Source of the DNA: Porphyromonadaceae bacterium UBA2751
GTDB lineage: Bacteria > Bacteroidota > Bacteroidia > Bacteroidales > Muribaculaceae
NCBI GenBank assembly: GCA_002353285.1
Contig: DEJJ01000006.1
Location: 34,033 to 98,032 of the forward strand
Direction of reading: 5' to 3'
Length of the DNA stretch: 64,000 nt
Each line of letters opens with the position of its first letter. The first letter of the stretch is position 1. Position numbers and translations under genes: made by a program. The notes below the pieces were generated by a model that saw only the letters and a list, made by a program, of their open reading frames with translations, was not told the origin of the DNA and ran no database searches. Below, piece after piece: positions 34,263 to 42,130 of this stretch.

Positions 34263-35015
34263 TTATCGGCTCTGACGGGTAAAGCGCTGTGGATTGAAAA
34301 TGCTGTCCCAGCGCAGCTTCACCACGCCAAAGAGCGCCTCGCTGAAGATGCCGCCGCTCATCTTGCTCGTGCCAAGCACGCGGTTGATGAACACGATGGG
34401 AACCTCCTTGATCTTGAAGCCCATCTTATAGGCAGTGAACTTCATCTCAATCTGGAATGCGTAGCCCTTGAACTCGATGGCGTCGAGGTTGATGGCCTCA
34501 AGCACCTGCCGCTTGTAGCACACAAAGCCGGCTGTGGTGTCGCGCACGCCCATGCCTGTGACCAGGCGCACGTAGGCCGACGCATAGTAGCTCATCAGCA
34601 CGCGGCCCATGGGCCAGTTCACCACATTCACACCTGTAATGTAGCGCGATCCCACCGAGAGGTCGGCACCCTCCTGGGCGCAGGCGCGTTGCAGGGGAAT
34701 CAGGTCTTCGGGGCGATGCGAGAAGTCGGCATCCATCTCTATCATGTAGTCATAGCCTTTCTCAAGGGCCCACTTGAAGCCTGCAATGTAGGCAGTGCCC
34801 AGTCCCAGCTTACCGCTGCGCTTGATGATGCTGATGCGGTCGGGTATCTCCTCAATCAGTCTCTCCACGATTGATGCAGTGCCATCGGGGCTGTTGTCGT
34901 CAATCACAAGTACGTCAAAGCGGTGCTGCTCCTCGAGAGCAAGCACGGCACGGATTATAGCCTCAATGTTCTCTTTCTCGTTGTAGGTGGGTATGATAAC
35001 TACGCTGTCGCTCAT
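34263..35015 (-). CDS. Polyprenol monophosphomannose synthase-like glycosyltransferase
   Basis: A 250-residue GT2 enzyme of the dolichol/polyprenol-phosphate-mannose synthase type. It shows VVIIPTYNEKENI at the start, VIDDNSPDGTAS near residue 36, KLGLGTAYIAGFKWAL near 68, the metal-binding EMDADFSHRPEDL near 92 and GSRYITGV near 121. It lacks membrane helices, as in the Dpm1 type. It probably makes a lipid-linked sugar donor used for glycosylation outside the cytoplasm; Bacteroidota use such donors for protein O-glycosylation and lipid modification (family knowledge). Confidence 0.88.
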   Translation of the reverse strand: MSDSVVIIPTYNEKENIEAIIRAVLALEEQHRFDVLVIDDNSPDGTASIVERLIEEIPDRISIIKRSGKLGLGTAYIAGFKWALEKGYDYMIEMDADFSHRPEDLIPLQRACAQEGADLSVGSRYITGVNVVNWPMGRVLMSYYASAYVRLVTGMGVRDTTAGFVCYKRQVLEAINLDAIEFKGYAFQIEMKFTAYKMGFKIKEVPIVFINRVLGTSKMSGGIFSEALFGVVKLRWDSIFNPQRFTRQSR

Positions 35016-35091
35016 TGCTTGATGTGGAAATTGGTGATTAAATTAATCAATTGGTAACTATCCTAACTCGATAGTGTGCTTTTTTATTGCA

Positions 35092-35120
35092 CAAAAGTAG
35101 TAATAAATTCACTATCACAA
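35092..35120 (-). promoter_or_regulatory. Promoter of the polyprenol glycosyltransferase gene
   Basis: Minus strand TTG (35120-35118), 18 bases, TACTTTTG (35099-35092). The start codon is at 35015. Confidence 0.5.
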
Positions 35121-35217
35121 GTGATTTGAAACTTTTTTTTACTGAAAAAATGCTAAATGACATGTGTCTGACGGCATGGTGGTTTTTTGGCAATTCTTTA
35201 AAAACACTGCGTTTATG

Positions 35218-35248
35218 TTGCCAGTTTCACAAAAAAGCAGTAATTTTA
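35218..35248 (+). promoter_or_regulatory. Candidate promoter of pdxA
   Basis: TTG at 35218-35220, 20 bases, TAATTTTA at 35241-35248 (one base from TAnnTTTG). ATG at 35328. Confidence 0.45.
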
Positions 35249-35327
35249 CCCACTTTTATTAAAATGGAGTGGTGGGCACTGTTCTTTTCAGCCTTGTCTA
35301 GCCACACAATTAAACTATTAAACAACA

Positions 35328-36440
35328 ATGAGTAAAGAGAGAAAAATACGTATAGGTATCACTCAAGGCGACACCAATGGTGTGGGCTACGAGGTTATCA
35401 TGAAATGTTTCACTACCAACGATATCCTGGAGCTGTGCACACCCATCATCTATGGGTCGAGCAAGATATTGAACTATCATCGCAAGGCTTTAGGTATACA
35501 AACCACGCAGGTCAACATCACTCGCAATGCCATTTACATCAAGGATAACGAAGTCAACTTGGTCGAGGTGATTAGCGAGGAGGTGAAAATCGACCTCGGT
35601 CAGCCCAGCAAGCAGGCGGGTAAGGCTGCATTCATGGCCCTGGAGGCGGCTGTGAGCGACCTCAAGAATGGCATTATCGACGTGCTGGTCACAGCACCCA
35701 TCAACAAGGACAACATTCACAGCGACGAGTTCTCTTTTCCTGGTCACACCGAGTATCTCGAGGCAAGTCTGGGCGAGGGCGACAAGGCTCTCATGATTCT
35801 GGCCAGCGACAAGCTGCGAGTGGCTTTGGTAACTGCTCATGTGCCTGTGGCTCAGGTGGCTGGTGCTATCAGCAAGCACCTTGTTGTCGAGAAATTGCAT
35901 GCTCTCAACGAGTCGCTGCAGCGCGATTTCAATGTGTCCAAGCCTCGCATCGCTGTGCTGGGACTTAATCCCCATTGCGGCGACAATGGCGTCATTGGCA
36001 ATGAGGAGAAGGAGATTATCATGCCTGCTATTCAGCAGGCCAACGATGAGCAGGTGCTATGCTTTGGACCCTATGCTGCCGACGGTTTCTTCGGCAATGG
36101 CCAGTATCGTCGCTTCGATGCTGTGCTGGCAATGTATCATGATCAGGGGCTGGCTCCATTCAAGGTCATTGCCATGAACGATGGGGTCAACGTCACTGCA
36201 GGATTGCCCTATGTGCGCACAAGTCCCGACCACGGCACTTGCTACGACATTGCAGGGCAGGGCATCGCCAGCGAGCAGTCTATGCGCCATGCCATCTATG
36301 CTGCTATCGACATCTATCGCAACCGTAAGCAATGGGAGGAGATGTATCGCAATCCTCTCAAGCGGCAGTATTTCGACAAGGGCAAGGACAATGTGGTCCT
36401 CGACCTCACCAAGATTGAAGACGAAGAACCTCTTGGCTAA
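35328..36440 (+). CDS. pdxA: 4-hydroxythreonine-4-phosphate dehydrogenase
   Basis: PdxA oxidises 4-phosphohydroxy-L-threonine with NAD(P)+ in the DXP-dependent route to pyridoxal phosphate. The 370-residue protein has GITQGDTNGVGYEVIMK at the start, VTAPINKDNIHS near residue 120, and the zinc-binding histidines in FPGHTEYL, VTAHVPVAQV and AMYHDQGLAPFK. The C-terminal SPDHGTCYDIAGQGIA completes the active site. It is longer than the ~330-residue E. coli enzyme because of inserts common in Bacteroidota. It precedes the inositol-lipid cluster but is separated from it by a repeated-word spacer. Confidence 0.95.
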   Translation: MSKERKIRIGITQGDTNGVGYEVIMKCFTTNDILELCTPIIYGSSKILNYHRKALGIQTTQVNITRNAIYIKDNEVNLVEVISEEVKIDLGQPSKQAGKAAFMALEAAVSDLKNGIIDVLVTAPINKDNIHSDEFSFPGHTEYLEASLGEGDKALMILASDKLRVALVTAHVPVAQVAGAISKHLVVEKLHALNESLQRDFNVSKPRIAVLGLNPHCGDNGVIGNEEKEIIMPAIQQANDEQVLCFGPYAADGFFGNGQYRRFDAVLAMYHDQGLAPFKVIAMNDGVNVTAGLPYVRTSPDHGTCYDIAGQGIASEQSMRHAIYAAIDIYRNRKQWEEMYRNPLKRQYFDKGKDNVVLDLTKIEDEEPLG

Positions 36441-36453
36441 GTGCTGCACAATA

Positions 36454-36516
36454 TTCGACCGCTCAATCACTCGACCACTCGATTAGTCGATCACTCGAAA
36501 AGTCGAATACTCGAAA
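36454..36516. repeat. Word-repeat spacer of TCGA/ACTCGA
   Basis: Sixty bases made of cactcga, agtcga and ttcgacc words, with eight TCGA tetramers in a row at irregular spacing. It lies 14 bases after the pdxA stop and before the nucleotidyltransferase gene. Confidence 0.8.
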
Positions 36517-36549
36517 ACAGAAAATAAATAAAACGAAATAACCTAACAA

Positions 36550-37254
36550 ATGCACTACGCAATAATTGCTGCGGGCGAGGGCTCGCGACTGGCTCAAGAG
36601 GGCGTGGCTAAGCCCAAGCCACTGGTCGAACTCAGTGGTGAGCCCATGGTATTGAGGCTCATGAACATCTTCAGGCGTTGTAATGCCGAGAGCATCTCAA
36701 TCATTATCAACGACTTCATGCCGCAAGTGAGGGAGTTTCTCGACTCGCTGCGCTTCGATGTGCCGCTCAATGTGGTGGTCAAGTCCACACCAAGCTCCAT
36801 GCACAGTTTCTGGGAACTGAGCAAGGTGATGACGCCTGGCAAGTTCTGCCTCACCACGGTCGACACTATCTTCCGTGAGCAGGATTTTGCTCAGTATATC
36901 GCAGCATTCGAGGCCGACGAGCACAGCGATGGCATGTGGGCCGTCACTCCTTTCATCGAGGACGAGAAGCCGCTCTATGTCGACGTTGATAGCAACATGC
37001 GCATCAAGGCCTTCTGCGACAAGGAGTTCCCAGGGGTGCGATATGTCTCGGGTGGGGTCTATGCCATGAGCGACAAGGCCTTCCCGGTGCTTGACCGCTG
37101 CATCGAGCGAGGGGTGTCGCGCATGCGCAATTTCCAGCGGGCGCTCATCGAGGAGGGCATGTGCCTCAAGGCTTACAGCATCGACAAGATTATCGATGTT
37201 GACCACGCAAGCGACATCGCTGTGGCACAGGCTTTCATCAATGGCAACGATTAA
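36550..37254 (+). CDS. NTP transferase (inositol-lipid cluster)
   Basis: A 234-residue nucleotidyltransferase of the MobA/GlmU N-terminal type. It starts IIAAGEGSRLAQEGVAKPKP (nucleotide-binding GxGxR...KP), continues LVELSGEPMVLRLM, and has TTVDTIF in place of the usual metal-binding D. First gene of a same-strand run that ends in inositol-phosphate synthase. A likely role is to activate inositol phosphate or another head group as a CDP-type donor, by analogy to bifunctional inositol-phosphate cytidylyltransferases; this is inference from context and fold. Confidence 0.82.
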   Translation: MHYAIIAAGEGSRLAQEGVAKPKPLVELSGEPMVLRLMNIFRRCNAESISIIINDFMPQVREFLDSLRFDVPLNVVVKSTPSSMHSFWELSKVMTPGKFCLTTVDTIFREQDFAQYIAAFEADEHSDGMWAVTPFIEDEKPLYVDVDSNMRIKAFCDKEFPGVRYVSGGVYAMSDKAFPVLDRCIERGVSRMRNFQRALIEEGMCLKAYSIDKIIDVDHASDIAVAQAFINGND

Positions 37255-37314
37255 TCGTGATTTTTCTTAAAGTAGAAACACACACATTATATATATTATA
37301 TACTCTAAGTTATT

Positions 37315-38175
37315 ATGGCCGATATTAACATTGCGGGGGTGATGAGGGCTGGTGCCTATTCGCCCAACCACATAGGTAACGACACTGCTATCTTCAATGC
37401 GGTGGCCGAACAACTGCGCAAGCGAGGGTGCATCGTCAACACTTATAGCGAGGAGCAGTTCAACAAGAGCGACATCAAGGAGGACATTATCATGAACATG
37501 TGCCGTGAGCACAGCTCAATCCTCAAGTTGCAGAAGCTCGAAAACGAGGGCAAGCTCGTCATAAACTCGGGATTCGGTATTGAGAACTGCACCCGTGAGC
37601 GCATGACGCGAATCCTGCTCGGTAATGGCATCCCTTATCCCGATAGCATCATTGTCAACACCGACGAGGTGGTGAAGGACAGGCTCGAGCAAAGCGGATT
37701 CCAGAGTTGCTGGATTAAGCGTGGCGACTTCCACGCCATGCACAAGGAGGATGTTTCCTACGTGCGACACAGCGAGGAGGCTCAGGAGGTGCTGCAGGAG
37801 TATTTCTTGCGTGGCATCAAGCGTGCCGTCATCAATGTGCACCTGGTGGGCGACCTCATCAAGTTCTATGGCGTGAGGGGGACCAACTATTTCTTCTGGT
37901 TCTATCCCTTCGACGAGGGGCACAGCAAGTATGGCCACGAGGCTATCAACGGCAAGTCGCAGGGGCTTAAGTTCGACCTCAAGAATCTTAAGCACATTTG
38001 CAACCGTGCTGCCGACGAACTCAACATCGAGATCTACGGTGGCGACTGTATCGTGGGAGCCGATGGCGACGTGAAAATCATCGACTTCAACGACTGGCCC
38101 AGTTTCGCGCCATGTCGCTACGATGCCGCACCCCACATCGCCAAGCGAATCATCAACATCATCAAGAACCGATAA
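37315..38175 (+). CDS. ATP-grasp protein of the inositol-lipid cluster
   Basis: A 286-residue ATP-grasp protein, usually auto-annotated as glutathione synthase-like. It shows a helical N-terminal domain, CWIKRGDFHAM (ATP-binding Lys, near residue 122) and the metal-binding end IYGGDCIVGADG plus VKIIDFNDWPSF (Asp and Asn near 256-259). No glutathione-pathway gene is nearby. ATP-grasp enzymes ligate a carboxylate to an amine or thiol, so this could add an amino acid or similar group to the inositol lipid. That role is speculative. Confidence 0.78.
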   Translation: MADINIAGVMRAGAYSPNHIGNDTAIFNAVAEQLRKRGCIVNTYSEEQFNKSDIKEDIIMNMCREHSSILKLQKLENEGKLVINSGFGIENCTRERMTRILLGNGIPYPDSIIVNTDEVVKDRLEQSGFQSCWIKRGDFHAMHKEDVSYVRHSEEAQEVLQEYFLRGIKRAVINVHLVGDLIKFYGVRGTNYFFWFYPFDEGHSKYGHEAINGKSQGLKFDLKNLKHICNRAADELNIEIYGGDCIVGADGDVKIIDFNDWPSFAPCRYDAAPHIAKRIINIIKNR

Positions 38176-38225
38176 GGCAAGAACTACGCTTCTGCCATTT
38201 CAAAACAACAACTTTTTTCTCTATA

Positions 38226-39191
38226 ATGAACTTCAAGGAATTAAAAGAACAATATAACAAGTCGCTAAAGTCGATGGACACCGAGGAACACATCGACCTC
38301 TGGTTCTACCGTCCACTGGGCTTCGCTTGGGCCACTCTGTTTGCCAAACTTGGTATCTCGCCAAATGTTGTCACCATCGCATCCATCTTTCTGGGTGTGG
38401 GCGGTGGCATCCTGCTATATTTCGGCGCACAACCACTTATCTGGCTCAACTATCTGGGAATATTCTTCATTATCTGGGCTAACACCTACGACAGTGCCGA
38501 CGGACAGCTGGCGCGACTCACCAAGCAGTATTCACAGCTTGGGCGCATACTCGACGGCGTGAGTGGCGACCTGTGGTTTTTTGCCATCTATTTCGCCCTC
38601 GTTTTCCGTGAGTTCCACTTTGGAGACTCGTGGCTGGGCGACTTCTTCCAGCAGTCGCAGCACCACTGGATTCTCTGGACCATGGCAATAGCGGCTGGAG
38701 TGAGCCACGCGCTGCAGTGCGCAATGGCCGACTATTACCGCCAGTTCCACCTCTATTTCCTTAAGGGTGAGGGTGGTAGTGAGCTCGAAAACACTCACGA
38801 TCTTGACGAGCAAATGAAGCAGTCTACTGGCCTCAAGCGCATCACCATGTTCTTCTACCGCAACTACACTGCCAATCAGGAGCGTCTCACGCCAGCCATG
38901 CAGCGCTTGCGCCGCGAGCTAAAGAAGCAGTTTGGCAACCAAATGGCACCACAGCAGTTCCGCGACGACTTCCGAGCCCTGAGCCTGCCACTGATGAAGT
39001 ATACCAACATGCTCACCTTCAACACGCGCACCATTGCCATGTTCATATCGGTCACCGTTCGCATTCCATGGCTCTACTTCATGTTCGAGCTCATCGTACT
39101 CAACACCATGCTCATCTACATGATTTGCCGTCACGAGAGCCTGTGCAAGAAGCTCACACGCGACCTCCAGGCAGGAAAATACAGCAACTAA
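38226..39191 (+). CDS. CDP-alcohol phosphatidyltransferase (PI-phosphate synthase type)
   Basis: A 321-residue integral membrane enzyme with about six helices that joins a CDP-activated lipid to an alcohol phosphate. The CDP-OH signature is present as DSADGQLARLTKQYSQLGR followed by ILDGVSGD. The final two aspartates are spaced D-x4-D, not the textbook D-x3-D. In Bacteroides thetaiotaomicron the homologous cluster makes phosphatidylinositol phosphate for inositol lipids (as I recall the literature), so this is the probable lipid-joining step. ATG 38226 is the start; reading further upstream overlaps the ATP-grasp gene in another frame. Confidence 0.85.
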   Translation: MNFKELKEQYNKSLKSMDTEEHIDLWFYRPLGFAWATLFAKLGISPNVVTIASIFLGVGGGILLYFGAQPLIWLNYLGIFFIIWANTYDSADGQLARLTKQYSQLGRILDGVSGDLWFFAIYFALVFREFHFGDSWLGDFFQQSQHHWILWTMAIAAGVSHALQCAMADYYRQFHLYFLKGEGGSELENTHDLDEQMKQSTGLKRITMFFYRNYTANQERLTPAMQRLRRELKKQFGNQMAPQQFRDDFRALSLPLMKYTNMLTFNTRTIAMFISVTVRIPWLYFMFELIVLNTMLIYMICRHESLCKKLTRDLQAGKYSN

Positions 39192-39207
39192 ACATCAACC
39201 ATTAATA

Positions 39208-39261
39208 ATCTAGAAAATCTAGAAAATCTAGAATTTCTAGAATATCTAGCTTATCTAGAAC
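39208..39261. repeat. Word-repeat spacer of (A)TCTAGAAA
   Basis: Six TCTAG words in 54 bases (tctagaaaa, tctagaaaa, tctagaatt, tctagaata, tctagctta, tctagaaca), each step 8-9 bases. CTAG is generally rare in bacterial DNA, so the cluster stands out. It separates the phosphatidyltransferase and HAD genes. Confidence 0.88.
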
Positions 39262-39270
39262 AATAAAAAA

Positions 39271-39972
39271 ATGATCAAGGGCATTATCTTCGACTACGGC
39301 GGCACCATCGATAGCCGCGGCATTCACTGGAGCGAGGTGATTTGGGATGGTTATCAGGCCGCTGGCGTGCCTGTCACCAAGGAGCAGTTCCGCGACAGTT
39401 ACGTCCATGCCGAGCGTGAACTCGCGCGCGTGCGCCACATCCTCCCCAACGACAACTTCCACGACCTCTTGCTCAAGAAAATGCGCATCGAGTTGCAAGA
39501 TCTCGCCAACAAGGGGCTCGTTAATGGCGACATTGAGCCTCTTGCACAGCAGGTGGCACAATACTGCTACGACGCTGCACGCTCAAGCATCGAGGAAGCA
39601 AGGCCAGTGCTCGAACTCCTGAGCAAGCACTATCCCATGATGCTTGTGAGCAACTTCTATGGCAATGTCGACAGCGTGCTGCGCGACTTCGACCTGCGAC
39701 GCTATTTCAAGGGTGTTATCGAGAGTGCTGTTGTGGGGGTGCGCAAGCCTAACCCCGTTATCTTCAAGCTTGGGGTCGACGTGCTTGAGTTGCCAGCCGA
39801 GCAGGTTCTCGTGGTTGGCGACAGCCTCAAGAAAGACATACTCCCTGCCGAGTCGCTTGGATGCCAGGTGCTGTGGCTCAAGGGAAAAGGCTGGACACCC
39901 GACGAGGATGCTCAAACCCACCCCCACACCATCACCACACTTAATCAAGTCCTCAGCGCTCTCAACCTGTAG
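39271..39972 (+). CDS. HAD-family phosphatase of the inositol-lipid cluster
   Basis: A 233-residue HAD hydrolase with a helical cap domain. Motif I reads IFDYGGTID, so the nucleophile Asp is kept but the usual second Asp (DxD) is Gly, as in the FDFGG subgroup of HAD proteins. Motif II is LVSNFYG, motif III is VGVRKPNP, and motif IV is VVGDSLKKDI. In the B. thetaiotaomicron inositol-lipid cluster a HAD protein removes the phosphate from phosphatidylinositol phosphate (from memory of the literature). The same step fits here. Confidence 0.82.
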   Translation: MIKGIIFDYGGTIDSRGIHWSEVIWDGYQAAGVPVTKEQFRDSYVHAERELARVRHILPNDNFHDLLLKKMRIELQDLANKGLVNGDIEPLAQQVAQYCYDAARSSIEEARPVLELLSKHYPMMLVSNFYGNVDSVLRDFDLRRYFKGVIESAVVGVRKPNPVIFKLGVDVLELPAEQVLVVGDSLKKDILPAESLGCQVLWLKGKGWTPDEDAQTHPHTITTLNQVLSALNL

Positions 39973-40028
39973 CGACTCTGGATTTTTTGACATTGCTTTT
40001 TGCCACCCATCATCACTACCTTTTTTGC

Positions 40029-40050
40029 GCATGCGCATCCCAGCGCATGC
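40029..40050. other. GC-rich hairpin in the intergenic region
   Basis: gcatgcgc (40029-40036) pairs with gcgcatgc (40043-40050) with loop atccca. The left arm also sits in the perfect palindrome gcgcatgcgc (40027-40036). It lies 57 bases after the HAD stop. No T-run follows on the plus strand, so it is not a standard terminator. Confidence 0.6.
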
Positions 40051-40101
40051 GTTCATTGATATTATTAGTCCATCAAGTGACTCCACCGATTGCGAATCTT
40101 A

Positions 40102-40191
40102 TAACTCCTAGTAACTCCTAGTAACTCCTAGTAATTCCTAGTAATTCCTAGCAACTCCTAGCAACTCCTAGCAACTCCTAGCAACTCCTAT
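40102..40191. repeat. Nine-copy 10-bp tandem array (ACTCCTAG words)
   Basis: Nine consecutive 10-bp units: three taactcctag, two taattcctag, three caactcctag and one caactcctat. Variants are grouped in blocks, as expected from unit duplication. The step of 10 bp is close to one DNA helical turn. It lies about 480 bases upstream of the inositol-phosphate synthase gene. Confidence 0.95.
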
Positions 40192-40669
40192 CCCATGAAG
40201 CAAATCTCGAGTCAATTGCCACCACGCAACGCTACTTGAAACAAAAATGGGAAAAATATCGGTCATCCTGGTACTTTTTTACCTATTATGTGGTCGAGAA
40301 GTACTAAGTCGGCCTTTATTTAATGGGTTTTAGTAAACCTTTCACAACTGCTCTCGTCTAAACGGTACTACGAAAAGTAAATGCCTCGGGATATTTTCTA
40401 CTGAAACCTTTGAGGCAAATATATGGGTTTTGACGTCAAAAAAATGTGAGGTAGCATTTTGGTTTATTAACAACAAATTACTATTGCTATGTGAATATTT
40501 GGTTAAATTTGCAAAACAGCAGCATCGTTGTGGATATTTAACAATTAAAATTGTTTAAATCCTTTTACGGTTGAGAAAAAGGTAGTACTTTTACACGCTT
40601 TTTTCAAAAAAACAGCACTAATCGAGACAATTAACTAACAGAAATACAACATTTTTAATCGAAATTTTT
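40192..40669 (+). promoter_or_regulatory. Long noncoding region upstream of inositol-phosphate synthase
   Basis: No convincing ORF. It contains three small hairpins (gtactt 40271-40276 with aagtac 40299-40304; ggttt 40326-40330 with aaacc 40335-40339; tgcctc 40382-40387 with gaggca 40422-40427). A candidate promoter has TTG at 40484-40486, 17 bases, and TAAATTTG at 40504-40511. A further TACTTTTA lies at 40586-40593. Transcription from 40518 would give a leader of about 150 bases. I do not recognise any known riboswitch. Confidence 0.45.
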
Positions 40670-41977
40670 ATGACTAATTCAAATGTAAAGCCCGCTACCG
40701 GCAAGTTAGGTATTATGGTAGTTGGTCTGGGTGCAGTTAGCACCACTTTCATGACTGGTGTCATGATGACACGCAAGGGTCTGGCTAAGCCTGTTGGCTC
40801 AATGACTCAGTACGACAAGATTCGCGTAGGACGCGGTGAGAACAAGAAATACTTACATTATAAAGATATCGTGCCTCTGGCTAAGCTCGACGACATCGTG
40901 TTCGCTGCTTGGGACGTTTATCCTGCCAACGCTTACGAGAGCGCTATCAACGCCGAGGTACTCAAGGAGAAAGACATCGAGCCTGTTAAGGACGAGCTCA
41001 TCAAGATTAAGCCTCTCAAGGCTGCCTTCGATAAGAACTATGCTAAGCGTCTCGATGGCGACAACGTGAAGCAGTGCAAGGACCGCTGGGACATGATGGA
41101 GCAAGTGCGTGAGGACATCCGCAACTTCAAGAAGGAGAGCGGTGTTGACCGAGTAGTAGTGCTCTGGGCCGCTTCGACCGAAATCTACGTGGCTCCCGAC
41201 AAGAACGTGCACTACACCCTCGACCAGCTCGAGGCTGCCATGAAGGCCAACGATGTTGAACACATCTCGCCATCTATGTGCTACGCCTATGCAGCACTCA
41301 AGGAGAACTGCCCATTCATCATGGGTGCTCCTAACACCACTGTCGACATCCCAGCTATGTGGCAACTCAGTGAAGAGACCAAGGTGCCCATCGCAGGTAA
41401 GGACTTCAAGACTGGTCAAACTCTCGTTAAGAGTGGTTTCGCTCCTATCATCGGCGCCCGCATGCTCGGCATGAGCGGTTGGTTCTCTACCAACATCCTG
41501 GGTAACCGCGACGGTCTCGTGCTCGACGAGCCAGCCAACTTCCGCACCAAGGAGGTGAGCAAGCTCTCGACTCTGGAGTCGATTCTCGTAGCCGACGACC
41601 AGCCCGACCTTTACAGCGACATCTTCCACAAGGTGCGCATCAACTACTATCCTCCACGCAACGACAACAAGGAGGGATGGGACAACATCGACATCTTTGG
41701 ATGGATGGGATATCCCATGCAAATCAAGATCAACTTCTTGTGCCGCGACTCTATCCTAGCTGCTCCTCTTTGCCTCGACCTGTGCTTGCTCATGGACCTC
41801 GCTCACCGCGCCGGCCGTTTTGGCACTCAGCGCTTCCTGAGCTTCTTCCTCAAGAGCCCTATGCACGACTACACTGTCGACGAAGTGCCTGTTAACCACC
41901 TGTTCCAGCAGCACACCATGCTCAAGAACGCCATCCGCGAGATGGGCGGTTACGAGGCCGACGAGGAAATCGACTAA
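40670..41977 (+). CDS. ino1: myo-Inositol-1-phosphate synthase
   Basis: Converts glucose-6-phosphate to 1L-myo-inositol-1-phosphate with NAD+ as catalyst. The 435-residue protein begins with the NAD-binding loop GIMVVGLGAVSTTFMTG and contains VVVLWAASTE, SPSMCYAYAALKENCPFIMG (near residue 200), and the catalytic lysine regions IAGKDFKTGQTLVKS and NILGNRDGLVL near 243-288. It is the Bacteroidota/actinobacterial type, shorter than yeast Ino1. Codon choice is strongly biased (many ctc, ggt, gct, aag, aac), suggesting high expression. It provides the head group for the lipid enzymes just upstream. Confidence 0.95.
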   Translation: MTNSNVKPATGKLGIMVVGLGAVSTTFMTGVMMTRKGLAKPVGSMTQYDKIRVGRGENKKYLHYKDIVPLAKLDDIVFAAWDVYPANAYESAINAEVLKEKDIEPVKDELIKIKPLKAAFDKNYAKRLDGDNVKQCKDRWDMMEQVREDIRNFKKESGVDRVVVLWAASTEIYVAPDKNVHYTLDQLEAAMKANDVEHISPSMCYAYAALKENCPFIMGAPNTTVDIPAMWQLSEETKVPIAGKDFKTGQTLVKSGFAPIIGARMLGMSGWFSTNILGNRDGLVLDEPANFRTKEVSKLSTLESILVADDQPDLYSDIFHKVRINYYPPRNDNKEGWDNIDIFGWMGYPMQIKINFLCRDSILAAPLCLDLCLLMDLAHRAGRFGTQRFLSFFLKSPMHDYTVDEVPVNHLFQQHTMLKNAIREMGGYEADEEID

Positions 41978-42045
41978 CGCGCGTGTTCTATTATGAAACG
42001 TGTAACGATCTTTTAGGTCAAAAACCTAAGCTTTAAGTAATTGAT

Positions 42046-42085
42046 GTGAGCCTCACACACAACACCAGTGCGAGGCTCACCTTTT
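42046..42085 (+). terminator. Terminator after inositol-phosphate synthase
   Basis: A 9-bp stem (gtgagcctc 42046-42054 with gaggctcac 42072-42080) followed by CTTTT. A smaller hairpin (ttaggt 42013-42018 with acctaa 42024-42029) precedes it. Confidence 0.7.
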
Positions 42086-42130
42086 ACAAAATTATCACTC
42101 CTATAATTTCTAACAACCTCAATATCTCAA

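Noticed and set aside
39271..39972. HAD gene as a pseudogene because of the altered motif I
   Set aside because: The frame is intact, other motifs are conserved, and the FDxGG form of motif I occurs in known HAD subgroups.
40102..40191. CRISPR array
   Set aside because: Units are 10 bp, contiguous and without spacers, and no cas gene is present.
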